Below are positions 1-8,984 of a stretch of DNA of 64,000 nt, one piece after another. Each line of letters starts with the position of its first letter. Position 1 is the first letter of the stretch. Below the pieces are notes generated by a model. That model ran no database searches. It saw only the letters and a list, made by a program, of their open reading frames with translations, and was not told where the DNA came from. The stretch comes from Acetobacteraceae bacterium H6797 (GTDB lineage Bacteria > Pseudomonadota > Alphaproteobacteria > Acetobacterales > Acetobacteraceae), in the NCBI GenBank assembly GCA_015223225.1, contig JADFCQ010000001.1:806001-870000 (forward strand). Direction: 5' to 3'. The position numbers and the translations under genes were made by a program.

Positions 1-32
1 CCAGCCTGGTCGACACCTTCGCGACCGCCTGA
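1..32 (+). CDS. C-terminal end of an unidentified protein (partial)
   Basis: Only the last nine codons are in the window, ending SLVDTFATA and a TGA stop at 30-32. The frame is supported by the strong terminator-like hairpin about 45 bases after the stop. The fragment is too short to assign a family. Confidence 0.5.
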   Translation, partial: SLVDTFATA

Positions 33-76
33 ACGACGCCCGCCCCGGCTCAGGCCGGGCGACCAGCGCACACACC

Positions 77-115
77 AAAAAGCCCGGCCCGGGATCACCC
101 CGGCCGGGCTTTTCG
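77..115. terminator. Intrinsic terminator after the partial gene
   Basis: The hairpin has an outer stem GCCCGG/CCGGGC and an inner stem CCGGG/CCCGG separated by one bulged base. An A-run precedes it and TTTT follows, so it can work in both directions. It serves the gene ending at base 32. A near copy of the same fold lies at 457-500. Confidence 0.8.
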
Positions 116-132
116 TTTGGCCTCACGGCGCC

Positions 133-178
133 GCAGGGGCTCTGCCCCTGCATCCCGGCAGGAAACTGAGTTTCCTGC
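133..178. repeat. Paired intergenic palindromes
   Basis: Two adjacent perfect hairpins: GCAGGGGC/GCCCCTGC with loop TCT (133-151), and GCAGGAAAC/GTTTCCTGC with loop TGA (158-178), six bases apart. The same two-hairpin layout with different arm sequences recurs at 28102-28154 and 29340-29389, which suggests a dispersed element type. Confidence 0.55.
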
Positions 179-456
179 ACCTTCCGTCACCAGTCACGCC
201 GGCGGATTACGTTCGCATTGCCCATGAGAGCCTTTCCAATTCCGACCTCAAGCAAGTTTGGAGGGCGTCGCCCCCTCGATAGCCGCATCCCGGCCTGATG
301 ACATAACGCAAGATCCGTTGGACCGATGCGATGGACGAAACATAAACTCCCGACAGTTAGACGAAAACTTTACCATCGACTGACCATTCCTAACCATTGT
401 CAAGCCAAGACCAGCGCCCCCTATAAAGCCGAAATTCATAGCCGAAACCGAAACCC

Positions 457-500
457 CAAAAAGCCCGGTCCGGGTTATCCCGGCCGGGCGTCATTTTTTT
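457..500 (-). terminator. Terminator downstream of the winged-helix gene
   Basis: The stem is GCCCGG/CCGGGC plus CCGGG/CCCGG around a TTAT loop, with one bulged base. Read on the minus strand it is followed directly by TTTTT, and it lies about 140 bases past the stop of the 642-1223 gene. On the plus strand the T-run is displaced by four bases. Its architecture matches 77-115. Confidence 0.65.
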
Positions 501-641
501 GCGAACAAAGTAAGAAGTTACAATAATTTTCTTGACGTCGAATCCGAAAAATCAAGACACACTGCAAAGTGCCTATAAAATTACAACCCGAGCTAAATCA
601 AGCACTTAAGCATCTTCTCACAATTTCCACTGTAAACTTCC

Positions 642-1223
642 TCAAAGATCATCATCTCCATCCGCGGCCTTCCCTCCACCTTCACCGGCAAGCTTCTGAA
701 CATCGCCATCATCAGCTGGCCCAAATCTCGAGATAAACTCATCCCAATCGGGGTGCTTGCCCGCAGGTGATTTTTCAATATCTTGACGCTCAGCCAAATG
801 AACAAAAGGGGGAGAAAACCACCAACCGAGATTTCTTTGATTAATTAATTCCGGAGTTCTAGATAAATATGAGCTAAGCACAGTCACTGCTTTCTCATCG
901 TTATTAGAAACTTTGATATTTTTCTTATCAAGAATCTCTACTAGTTCGCGTGTTTGCATGGGTCGAGCATGTTTTTTCAAAGTTTCTATTACAAAATCAA
1001 CGGCTTCAGCAGAAATTCCCCGAGTCGGGCGCTTTTTATTTTCATAGTCAGGAGATTTTTCAAGGAAATTGATTCCTGATTCGACTTCCTCATAGTGATT
1101 CTGAATTTCTATATAGTGCTCAATCTTTGTCGCTTTCTCACGAGCATTGTTCAGAAGTAGCTCATACTTCTGAATCTCCTTCCGAATTGCAGCCAAATCG
1201 GCTTCAGCGCGTGATCGAGACAT
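642..1223 (-). CDS. Coiled-coil protein with a HARE-HTH-like winged helix
   Basis: The protein has 193 residues. Residues 1-60 are charged and heptad-like (AAIRKEIQKYELLLNNAREKA), consistent with a coiled coil. Residues about 70-140 read as a winged helix of the HARE-HTH type: ISAEAVDFVIETLKK, RPMQTRELVEIL, AVTVLSSYLSR, and a closing NLGWWF. That domain is known from DNA-associated proteins, including some restriction systems. The acidic, Gly-rich tail ends GDDDL. I chose the internal ATG at 1221-1223 because AGGGG lies upstream and the 24 extra residues of the longer frame look non-coding. Codon use is AT-rich and unlike the neighbours, so the gene was probably acquired. No partner gene is visible. 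The domain call rests on pattern only. Confidence 0.6.
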   Translation of the reverse strand: MSRSRAEADLAAIRKEIQKYELLLNNAREKATKIEHYIEIQNHYEEVESGINFLEKSPDYENKKRPTRGISAEAVDFVIETLKKHARPMQTRELVEILDKKNIKVSNNDEKAVTVLSSYLSRTPELINQRNLGWWFSPPFVHLAERQDIEKSPAGKHPDWDEFISRFGPADDGDVQKLAGEGGGKAADGDDDL

Positions 1224-1326
1224 TTTCCGAAAAACCCCTTTGACAAAGGCACTTAAATAGCATACCCGCGCGACCGTCCAGCGAAATTTTCGCAAGAAGG
1301 CGACTGCAGGCGAGACTGCAGAACGC

Positions 1327-1355
1327 TTGACGTGGGCCGCTTCGATCGGTATTGG
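1327..1355 (+). promoter_or_regulatory. Sigma-70-like promoter of the small-ORF unit
   Basis: TTGACG (1327-1332), a 17-base spacer and TATTGG (1350-1355) form a near-consensus housekeeping promoter. Transcription would begin near 1362 and run through a folded leader into the 35-codon ORF at 1566. Confidence 0.45.
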
Positions 1356-1361
1356 GAGAAC

Positions 1362-1565
1362 ATGGCCACTGCGCGAGGCGGCACCCGAGGGGGGTTGGAT
1401 ACCCTCGGGTGCCCCGTGGGCAGTTCCAGCAGCTGTAAGGGGTCAATCTTCCGGCTGCGTGAGAAGGCATGAGCGCTTCGTCGGAACTGGGCCGTGCACC
1501 GGTTTTATAGACGCGGCGTATCATTGGGTCAAGGAGAGCCTAACCTCTGACTAATGGAGGTGGCG
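1362..1565 (+). promoter_or_regulatory. Structured ~200-nt 5' leader of the small ORF
   Basis: The leader has a perfect 12-bp hairpin (1380-1391 with 1402-1413, 10-nt loop). A nested pairing follows: CAGTTCC (1421-1427) with GGAACTG (1483-1489), enclosing GCAGC (1429-1433) with GCTGC (1454-1458). No T-run follows the first hairpin, so it is not a simple terminator. I do not recognise it as tmRNA, SRP RNA or RNase P RNA. It could be a regulatory leader or part of a small RNA that also carries the ORF. Confidence 0.4.
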
Positions 1566-1673
1566 ATGCTCGCTCCCGGTACGCCGGTAGTGCACGTTCG
1601 CAGCTACACCCGGTTCCGTAATGGTTCCTGGGAGTTTGTCTGCGCACATGTTCGCAGCTGGCCGCGCAGCTAA
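1566..1673 (+). CDS. 35-residue small protein with strong ribosome binding site
   Basis: The ATG at 1566 follows GGAGG (1556-1560) with a five-base spacer. The product is a basic, aromatic peptide that contains a repeated HVRS motif (residues 10-13 and 29-32), beginning MLAPGTPVVHVRSY and ending CAHVRSWPRS. It has no membrane segment. Promoter, leader and a GAAA-loop terminator frame it as its own transcription unit. I do not recognise the family. The function is unknown, and a regulatory peptide or a dual-function RNA are both possible. Confidence 0.55.
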   Translation: MLAPGTPVVHVRSYTRFRNGSWEFVCAHVRSWPRS

Positions 1674-1685
1674 AGCGCGGATGAC

Positions 1686-1725
1686 GGGATTGGGGCTGGC
1701 GAAAGCCGGCCCCAATTCCATTTCT
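1686..1725 (+). terminator. Intrinsic terminator of the small-ORF unit
   Basis: A 15-bp stem (1686-1700 with 1705-1719, two G-U pairs) is closed by a GAAA tetraloop and followed by ATTTCTCC. It starts 12 bases after the stop of the 35-codon ORF. Confidence 0.75.
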
Positions 1726-1816
1726 CCTGCCCCTTAGCGCTTTATCCTGATGAATGAGATGGGGCATGATGTAGGATAATATTGCTATTTCTCGCTAAAT
1801 ATGCTTTCTTCCTCCC

Positions 1817-2380
1817 ATGCGCCCCCTCACCGACCTCCAATTCCACGCTCTCCTCCCCTACCTCCTCCCTCGCTCCCCCGCAGGCCGCCAGATCGGTGAC
1901 CTGCGCCGGCGCATGAACGCCATTTTCCACATCGCCTGCACCCATTCCCCTTGGCGCGAACTCCCGGCGGAATACGGCAAGCCCGACACCATCCACCGCT
2001 ACTTCCGCCGCCTCACCCATAAGGGCCTCTGGCAGCGCCTGCTCGAAGCCCTGGCCGAGGCCGGGCCGCGCCACCCCTTGCGTGAAATCGCCCACAGCAT
2101 CACCCGCGCCTGCCGCCGCGCGCATCGCATCCTGGGCCTGCCCTTCCTCGTCCTCATCCGCCGCCTCGGCCTGCACGCGGCGCTGAACGGCCCGCCCTGG
2201 CTCCTGCCCGATCCCGATTTGTCCGAAACCCTCCACCGCCTCCCCATCCACCCGCCGCAATCCCCCTCGCGGCAGGCGCAAAAGGCTCACGAATCCTTCC
2301 TCGCCTCCCTCCGCCACGCGCTGCGCATGGCCCGCGGCCGCGCCCGCCTCCGCCGCTCCGTCCGCCTGGCCTGGGCCTGA
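1817..2380 (+). CDS. Orphan DUF4096 (IS5-type transposase N-terminal domain) protein
   Basis: The protein has 187 residues. Residues 1-85 match the N-terminal DNA-binding domain of IS5-type transposases (DUF4096): [56 protein letters not shown]. The rest is basic and Pro/Arg-rich and shows no DDE catalytic segment. I see no flanking inverted repeats or target duplication. Composition matches the host genes. It is either a decayed transposase or a domesticated DNA-binding protein. It ends about 130 bases before purL on the same strand. Confidence 0.7.
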   Translation: MRPLTDLQFHALLPYLLPRSPAGRQIGDLRRRMNAIFHIACTHSPWRELPAEYGKPDTIHRYFRRLTHKGLWQRLLEALAEAGPRHPLREIAHSITRACRRAHRILGLPFLVLIRRLGLHAALNGPPWLLPDPDLSETLHRLPIHPPQSPSRQAQKAHESFLASLRHALRMARGRARLRRSVRLAWA

Positions 2381-2508
2381 TGCACCCCCGCCCCAACGCC
2401 CCCAACCGCAAGGCAGCCCCACCCCCGCACCCAGCGCCACCCAGCCTCGACCCCGCCATGCCGAATCCACCCCTGGACAACCGGCCAAACCATGCCGACA
2501 AGGCATCC

Positions 2509-4722
<2,214 letters not shown>

Positions 4723-4733
4723 GGACCTGACCA

Positions 4734-4967
4734 ATGCCGATGCAGGCCGCTGAAATCGAGGCTCTGATCAAAGCCGCCCTGCCCGACGCGCAGGTGACGA
4801 TCGAGGATCTCGCCGGTGACGGCGATCACTGGGCCGCCACCGTCGTCTCCTCGGCCTTCAAGGGCATCTCGCGGGTGAAGCAGCACCAGATCGTCTACGC
4901 GGCCCTCCAGGGCCGCATGGGCGGTGAGCTGCACGCCCTCGCGCTCCAGACCTCCGCCCCCACCTGA
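4734..4967 (+). CDS. BolA family protein
   Basis: The 77-residue protein has the BolA fold pattern: [31 protein letters not shown] and [26 protein letters not shown]. BolA proteins pair with CGFS monothiol glutaredoxins to bind a [2Fe-2S] cluster in iron sensing or cluster trafficking. The next gene, 16 bases on, is exactly such a glutaredoxin, which supports a joint role. GAGG lies nine bases before the start. It looks closest to the short BolA2/IbaG type. Confidence 0.9.
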   Translation: MPMQAAEIEALIKAALPDAQVTIEDLAGDGDHWAATVVSSAFKGISRVKQHQIVYAALQGRMGGELHALALQTSAPT

Positions 4968-4983
4968 TCCAGGAACCATTGTC

Positions 4984-5322
4984 ATGACCAACCCGGTCCA
5001 CGAGAAGATCCAGGCCGAGATCACGGAGAACCCCGTGGTGCTCTATATGAAGGGCACCCCGGTTTTCCCGCAGTGCGGCTTCTCCGCCCGCGTGGTGCAG
5101 ATCCTCTCCCACATGGGCGTGCCCTTCAAAGGCGTGAACGTCCTCGAGGATGGCGAGATCCGCGAGGGCATCAAGTCCTTCACCAACTGGCCGACCATCC
5201 CCCAGCTCTACGTGAAGGGCGAATTCGTCGGCGGCTGTGACATCGTCATGGAGATGTTCCAGTCCGGCGAGCTGGCCACCCTGCTCTCCGAAAACGGCGT
5301 CCCCCACAACAAGGCCGCCTGA
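4984..5322 (+). CDS. grxD: Monothiol glutaredoxin, Grx4 type
   Basis: The 112-residue protein has the CGFS active site at residues 31-34, the glutathione-site segment [18 protein letters not shown], and GGCDIVMEM near the end, all typical of Grx4/GrxD. Such proteins hold and transfer [2Fe-2S] clusters with BolA. The ATG at 4984 is the family start, and an upstream in-frame ATG would add only Pro-rich non-conserved residues. It is likely co-transcribed with purL and bolA. Confidence 0.95.
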   Translation: MTNPVHEKIQAEITENPVVLYMKGTPVFPQCGFSARVVQILSHMGVPFKGVNVLEDGEIREGIKSFTNWPTIPQLYVKGEFVGGCDIVMEMFQSGELATLLSENGVPHNKAA

Positions 5323-5349
5323 TCCTCAGGGGGAAGGCCGCCTGATGCC

Positions 5350-6114
5350 TCAGGGGAGCGCCCTCGCGCGCTCCCTCACGGCGATGGCGCCCACCAGCGC
5401 CATCATCGCCGCCGCGACCAGCGCGACCACCACCTGCCCCGGCAGATTGGCCACCACGATCGCCAGCAGCGCCCAGGCCGCCCCTGCCGCATACCACAGC
5501 GACCCGCGCCCGAAGGTCAGCACCGCCGCCGCGAAACCGCCGGCCGCGAGGATCACCAGCGCCGCCGCCAGGCTCTCCGGCCAGCCACCCATCGGGAAGA
5601 GCCCCGTCACCTTCGCCGCCGAGGCCAGGTTGGCGAAGAAGGCCGCACTCACCCAGCCCGCCAGCACCCCCGTCAGCGGCGCCGTCACCCAGCGCCTGAT
5701 CGCCCCATCTTCACCCGCGAGATACCGCCGCTCCGCCCAGAAGGCCGTGAGCGACACCGCCAGCACGCCCGCCATCACGATCACCAGATGCCAGCCATTG
5801 CCGGTCGTCTGCGCCAGGATCATCCACAGGCAGTTGAGCGCCGCCGCGGCGGCCAGCGGCCAGTCGAGCTTGCGCGCCTGGGGCGTGTTCCGCCCCGCCG
5901 GCAACGCCTGCCAGATGCCCCAGACGATCATCAGCAGGAAGAGCGGCGTCCAGATGATGAAGGCATAGCCCGCCGGCGTCACCGGCGTCTGGCTGGCCGC
6001 CGACATGGCGCCGATGCTCTGCCCCCAGCCAGTGATGGCCGAGAAGCCTCCCGCCAGCGGTTGCAGCATGGGCAGGATCAAGGCGAGCAGGGTACGGAGC
6101 CGGGCGGTGTTCAT
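5350..6114 (-). CDS. TspO/MBR-like tryptophan-rich membrane protein
   Basis: The 254-residue protein has about six to eight hydrophobic segments and many Trp residues in short motifs (ITGWGQ, FIIWTP, VWGIWQ, SLWYAAGAAW). The central part resembles TspO/MBR proteins, which bind tetrapyrroles or sterol-like ligands, but it is longer than the usual 150-180 residues. I chose the ATG at 6112-6114 because a longer frame upstream is Arg/Gly-rich and overlaps the next gene. It faces grxD tail to tail. Confidence 0.65.
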   Translation of the reverse strand: MNTARLRTLLALILPMLQPLAGGFSAITGWGQSIGAMSAASQTPVTPAGYAFIIWTPLFLLMIVWGIWQALPAGRNTPQARKLDWPLAAAAALNCLWMILAQTTGNGWHLVIVMAGVLAVSLTAFWAERRYLAGEDGAIRRWVTAPLTGVLAGWVSAAFFANLASAAKVTGLFPMGGWPESLAAALVILAAGGFAAAVLTFGRGSLWYAAGAAWALLAIVVANLPGQVVVALVAAAMMALVGAIAVRERARALP

Positions 6115-6170
6115 GCTCCTATTACGCCCACTCACCGCCATCGTTGCACTCAGTTTCCCGTCACGCCGCC

Positions 6171-6599
6171 TCAGGTGAGCGCCCAGGCCAACACCAGATA
6201 GCGCCCGACCTTGGCGATGGTGACCAGGGCGAGGAAAATCCAGAAGGGCTCGCGCATCACCCCCGCCACCACGGTCAGCGGGTCGCCCACGATCGGCGCC
6301 CAGCTCAGCAGCAGGCTCCAGCGGCCCCAGCGCCGATACCAACCCTGCGCCCGCTCCAAGGCGCTAGGGCTGGCCGGGAACCATCGCCGATCGCGAAAAT
6401 GCTCGATGGAACGGCCGAGCAGCCAGTTGATCACCGAGCCCAGCACATTCCCCAGGCTCGCCACGATGAGCAGCGCCGAGACGGGCTGCCGCCCGGCCAA
6501 GATCAGCCCCGAGAGCACCGCCTCGGACTGCATGGGCAGGATGGTCGCGGCCAGGAGCGCCGCGCCGAACAGCCCCAGATAAGCCGCCAGATCAGCCAA
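6171..6599 (-). CDS. YqaA-type VTT/DedA-like membrane protein
   Basis: The 142-residue protein follows the YqaA layout: an N-terminal membrane segment FGAALLAATILPMQSEAVL, then GNVLGSVINWLLGR, a polar loop ERAQGWYRRWGRW, and LSWAPIVGDPLTVVAGVMR before a last membrane segment. Members belong to the VTT/DedA superfamily of membrane proteins linked to lipid transport. The start codon abuts the stop of the upstream ROK kinase gene with no gap, so translation is probably coupled. The substrate is unknown. Confidence 0.8.
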   Translation of the reverse strand: MADLAAYLGLFGAALLAATILPMQSEAVLSGLILAGRQPVSALLIVASLGNVLGSVINWLLGRSIEHFRDRRWFPASPSALERAQGWYRRWGRWSLLLSWAPIVGDPLTVVAGVMREPFWIFLALVTIAKVGRYLVLAWALT

Positions 6600-7493
6600 T
6601 CAGAGCGCGCCGGACCCGAGCAGCGAGGCGCCCAGCAGCCCTGCCATATTGCCATGCGTGGCCGGGACGAGGATCGGCGCGCCCTTGTGGAAGATGCGCG
6701 GTGCGAGTTCCGCATTCAGCGCCGCCAGCAGCGGCGCCGAGCCCCCGAGCCCGCCGCCCACCGGCACGACGGAGGCGCCTGTCAGGTTGATGGCCAGTCC
6801 AAGCGGGCCGGCGAGCATCTCGACATAAGCCCGCACGCTGCGCGCCGCTTCGGGCTGACCTGTCTGCCAGGCATCGATGATGGCGCGGCTATCGGCGGGC
6901 TCGCAGCCCAGCGCCACATGCGTCTTCTCCAGGCCGCGCGCGCTGCCGAAAGCATCGGTGCAGCCCATACGGCCGCAACCGCAGCGGAAGGGCTCGATGC
7001 GCGTGCCATCGGACAGCATACGGGGCTGGATCGGCCCATGTCCCCATTCGCCCGTGATGCCGCCCGCACCGCGCACCAGCCGCCCATTGGCGACCAGCCC
7101 GCCGCCCACGCCCGTGCCGAGGATGATGCCGAAGACGACCGGATGGCCCTTGCCGCTGCCCAGCATGGCTTCGGCTAGGGCGAAGCAATCGGCGTCATTG
7201 GCGACCAGCACCGGCCGGTCGAGCAGAACCTCCAGCTCGGGGCCGAGGCGCCTGCCATCGGCGCAGGGAATATTGGCCAGCGGCACCACATGCGTCACCG
7301 GATCGACGGGGCCGGCGATGGAAATGGCCAGCGGCATGCCCGGCGGGGCCGAGGCGGTGAATTCCCGCAGGAGCGAGACGAGCGCGGGCCAATCCCTGGT
7401 CGGGTTGGGCACCTGGCCGAGGCTGCGCATCTCGCCGGGCTTGTCGGCGATGCCGAGCTTGACGAAAGACCCGCCGATATCAGCGCAATACAT
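6600..7493 (-). CDS. ROK family sugar kinase (N-acetylglucosamine kinase-like)
   Basis: The 297-residue protein opens with the phosphate-binding ADIGGSFVKLGI motif, has the catalytic-Asp segment VLVANDADCFALAE, the ROK signature GTGVGGGLV, and the zinc-binding cluster RCGCGRMGCTDAFGS. The fold and length match NagK-like kinases that phosphorylate free sugars in the cytoplasm. Glucose, GlcNAc or ManNAc cannot be distinguished by eye. It precedes the yqaA-type gene without a gap. Confidence 0.85.
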   Translation of the reverse strand: MYCADIGGSFVKLGIADKPGEMRSLGQVPNPTRDWPALVSLLREFTASAPPGMPLAISIAGPVDPVTHVVPLANIPCADGRRLGPELEVLLDRPVLVANDADCFALAEAMLGSGKGHPVVFGIILGTGVGGGLVANGRLVRGAGGITGEWGHGPIQPRMLSDGTRIEPFRCGCGRMGCTDAFGSARGLEKTHVALGCEPADSRAIIDAWQTGQPEAARSVRAYVEMLAGPLGLAINLTGASVVPVGGGLGGSAPLLAALNAELAPRIFHKGAPILVPATHGNMAGLLGASLLGSGAL

Positions 7494-7568
7494 GTTTCCT
7501 CCCGGCCGCTGTCACGTCGCTCTTCTAACGCCGCCGGGCGGCGGAGGTAACCGCCCAGCGCGCGAAAC

Positions 7569-8984
7569 TCAGCCGAGCGGTGGCCGCTTATCGGCCCAGG
7601 GATGCGTTTTCTCGAAAATCGCCGAAGCCTGCAGCACGCCGAGATCGTCGAAGCGCGGCCCGACGATCTGCATGCCGACCGGCAGGCCCTCGGCGGTGAA
7701 GCCGCAGGGCAGACTGGCGGCCGGATTGCCGGACATGTTGAAGGGATAGGAGAATTCGGCCCAGCTCAGCCAATCCCATTCATGCTCGGGCCAATGCTCG
7801 GGCATGAGGCGCGGCAGGGGGAAGGCGGCTACCGAAACGGCGGGCGTGACGAGGAAGTCGAATTCCTTGAAGAGGCCGTTGATCTCGCGGATATAGTCGT
7901 ATTTCCGCGCCCGCTGCCGCTGGTATTCGGAGACGGTGACGTCCTGGCTCTCCTCGATACAGGCGACGAGGCCAGGGTCCATCTTCCCGCGCCATTCGGG
8001 CAGGATGCCTTTCAGCCGCGAGAGATTGGCCGACCAGAAGAAGCGCCCCAGTTCCGGCCCGGCGGGGCCCCAGACGGGGCTCACCTCCACCAATTCCGCC
8101 TTGGCGGCGGCGGCGAAGCCCTCGGCCGCGATCCGCACCAGGGCCGCGACCTCGGGATCGACGCGGGCATGGCCCAGATCGGGGCTATAGGCGATGCGCC
8201 AGCGGCGGGCGGGCGGCTCATGCAGCCGGGCGGGATAATCGGCGGGCGGGCTTTCGAGCGTCGAATGATCCCAGGGATGCGGCCCGGCCATCACCCGCGT
8301 CATCAGCGCCGCATCGGCCACCGTCCGGGTCAGCGGGCCGTTATGCGAGGTGAAGTCGCCGAGGCTCATCGGGTAATAGGGCACGCGGCCATGGCTCGGC
8401 TTCAGCCCGTAGACGCCGCAGAAATGCGCGGGCATACGCACCGAGCCCGCGCCGTCGCTGCCCTGATGCAGCGGCCCGAACCCCGCCGCCGCCGCGACGC
8501 CCGCCCCCGCCGAGGAAGCGCCGGCGTTGTAGCCGTGCTTCCAGGGGTTGTGTGTCAGCCCGGTAAGCGGGCTGCGGCTCACGCCCGTCCAGCCGAATTC
8601 CGGCGTGGTGGTCTTGCCGATGATGATGGCACCCGCTTCGACGAGCCGTGTGGCCAGCGGCGTATCCTCGCTCTGCACCGGGCTGCCGGTGGTGTGGCTG
8701 CCGCTGCCCATGGGCAGGCCCTTGAGCGGCGCGAGATCCTTGATCGTCACCGGCACGCCGTGGAGCGGGCCGAGTTCGGCGCCCGAGGCGACGGCCGCTT
8801 CCGCCGCCTTGGCCTTCTCCCGCGCCTGGTCGGCGAGCAAGAGGAAGAAGGCGTTGAGCTTCGGCTCGTGCTTTTCCACCTGGGCCAGCACAGCGTCCAT
8901 CACCTCGACGGGCGAGGCCTTCTTCTCCCGGATCAGCGCGGCGAGTTCCACCGCGCTCATCCAGTTCAGCTCGGTGCCGCTCAC
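7569..8984 (-). CDS. Amidase signature family hydrolase
   Basis: The 471-residue protein keeps the Ser-cisSer-Lys triad: Lys82 in VTIKDL, Ser158 in GASSAG and Ser181 in GAGSVRMPA. The family hydrolyses amides, from small amides to glutamyl-tRNA. This member lacks the usual GGSSGG form, having Ala at two glycine positions, and resembles stand-alone amidases rather than GatA. It overlaps the upstream aminotransferase gene by four bases (ATGA), so the two are one operon and may act in one catabolic route. The substrate is unknown. Confidence 0.85.
   Translation of the reverse strand: MSGTELNWMSAVELAALIREKKASPVEVMDAVLAQVEKHEPKLNAFFLLLADQAREKAKAAEAAVASGAELGPLHGVPVTIKDLAPLKGLPMGSGSHTTGSPVQSEDTPLATRLVEAGAIIIGKTTTPEFGWTGVSRSPLTGLTHNPWKHGYNAGASSAGAGVAAAAGFGPLHQGSDGAGSVRMPAHFCGVYGLKPSHGRVPYYPMSLGDFTSHNGPLTRTVADAALMTRVMAGPHPWDHSTLESPPADYPARLHEPPARRWRIAYSPDLGHARVDPEVAALVRIAAEGFAAAAKAELVEVSPVWGPAGPELGRFFWSANLSRLKGILPEWRGKMDPGLVACIEESQDVTVSEYQRQRARKYDYIREINGLFKEFDFLVTPAVSVAAFPLPRLMPEHWPEHEWDWLSWAEFSYPFNMSGNPAASLPCGFTAEGLPVGMQIVGPRFDDLGVLQASAIFEKTHPWADKRPPLG

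Larger units (their letters stand above)
33..641. other. Gene-poor stretch between the partial gene and the winged-helix gene
   Basis: I find no credible gene here. It holds two terminator hairpins (77-115 and 457-500) and a pair of short palindromes (133-178). Base composition turns AT-rich from about 500 onward, matching the gene that follows. Short frames in the stretch have no ribosome binding site and overlap the hairpins. Confidence 0.6.

Noticed and set aside
119-456. Short open frames at 248-439 (minus) and 326-526 (plus)
   Set aside because: No ribosome sites, no conserved features, and the plus frame runs through the terminator hairpin.
1380-1413. Hairpin as a transcription terminator for something upstream
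   Set aside because: No T-run follows, and no gene ends before it on the plus strand; it fits better as part of the leader.
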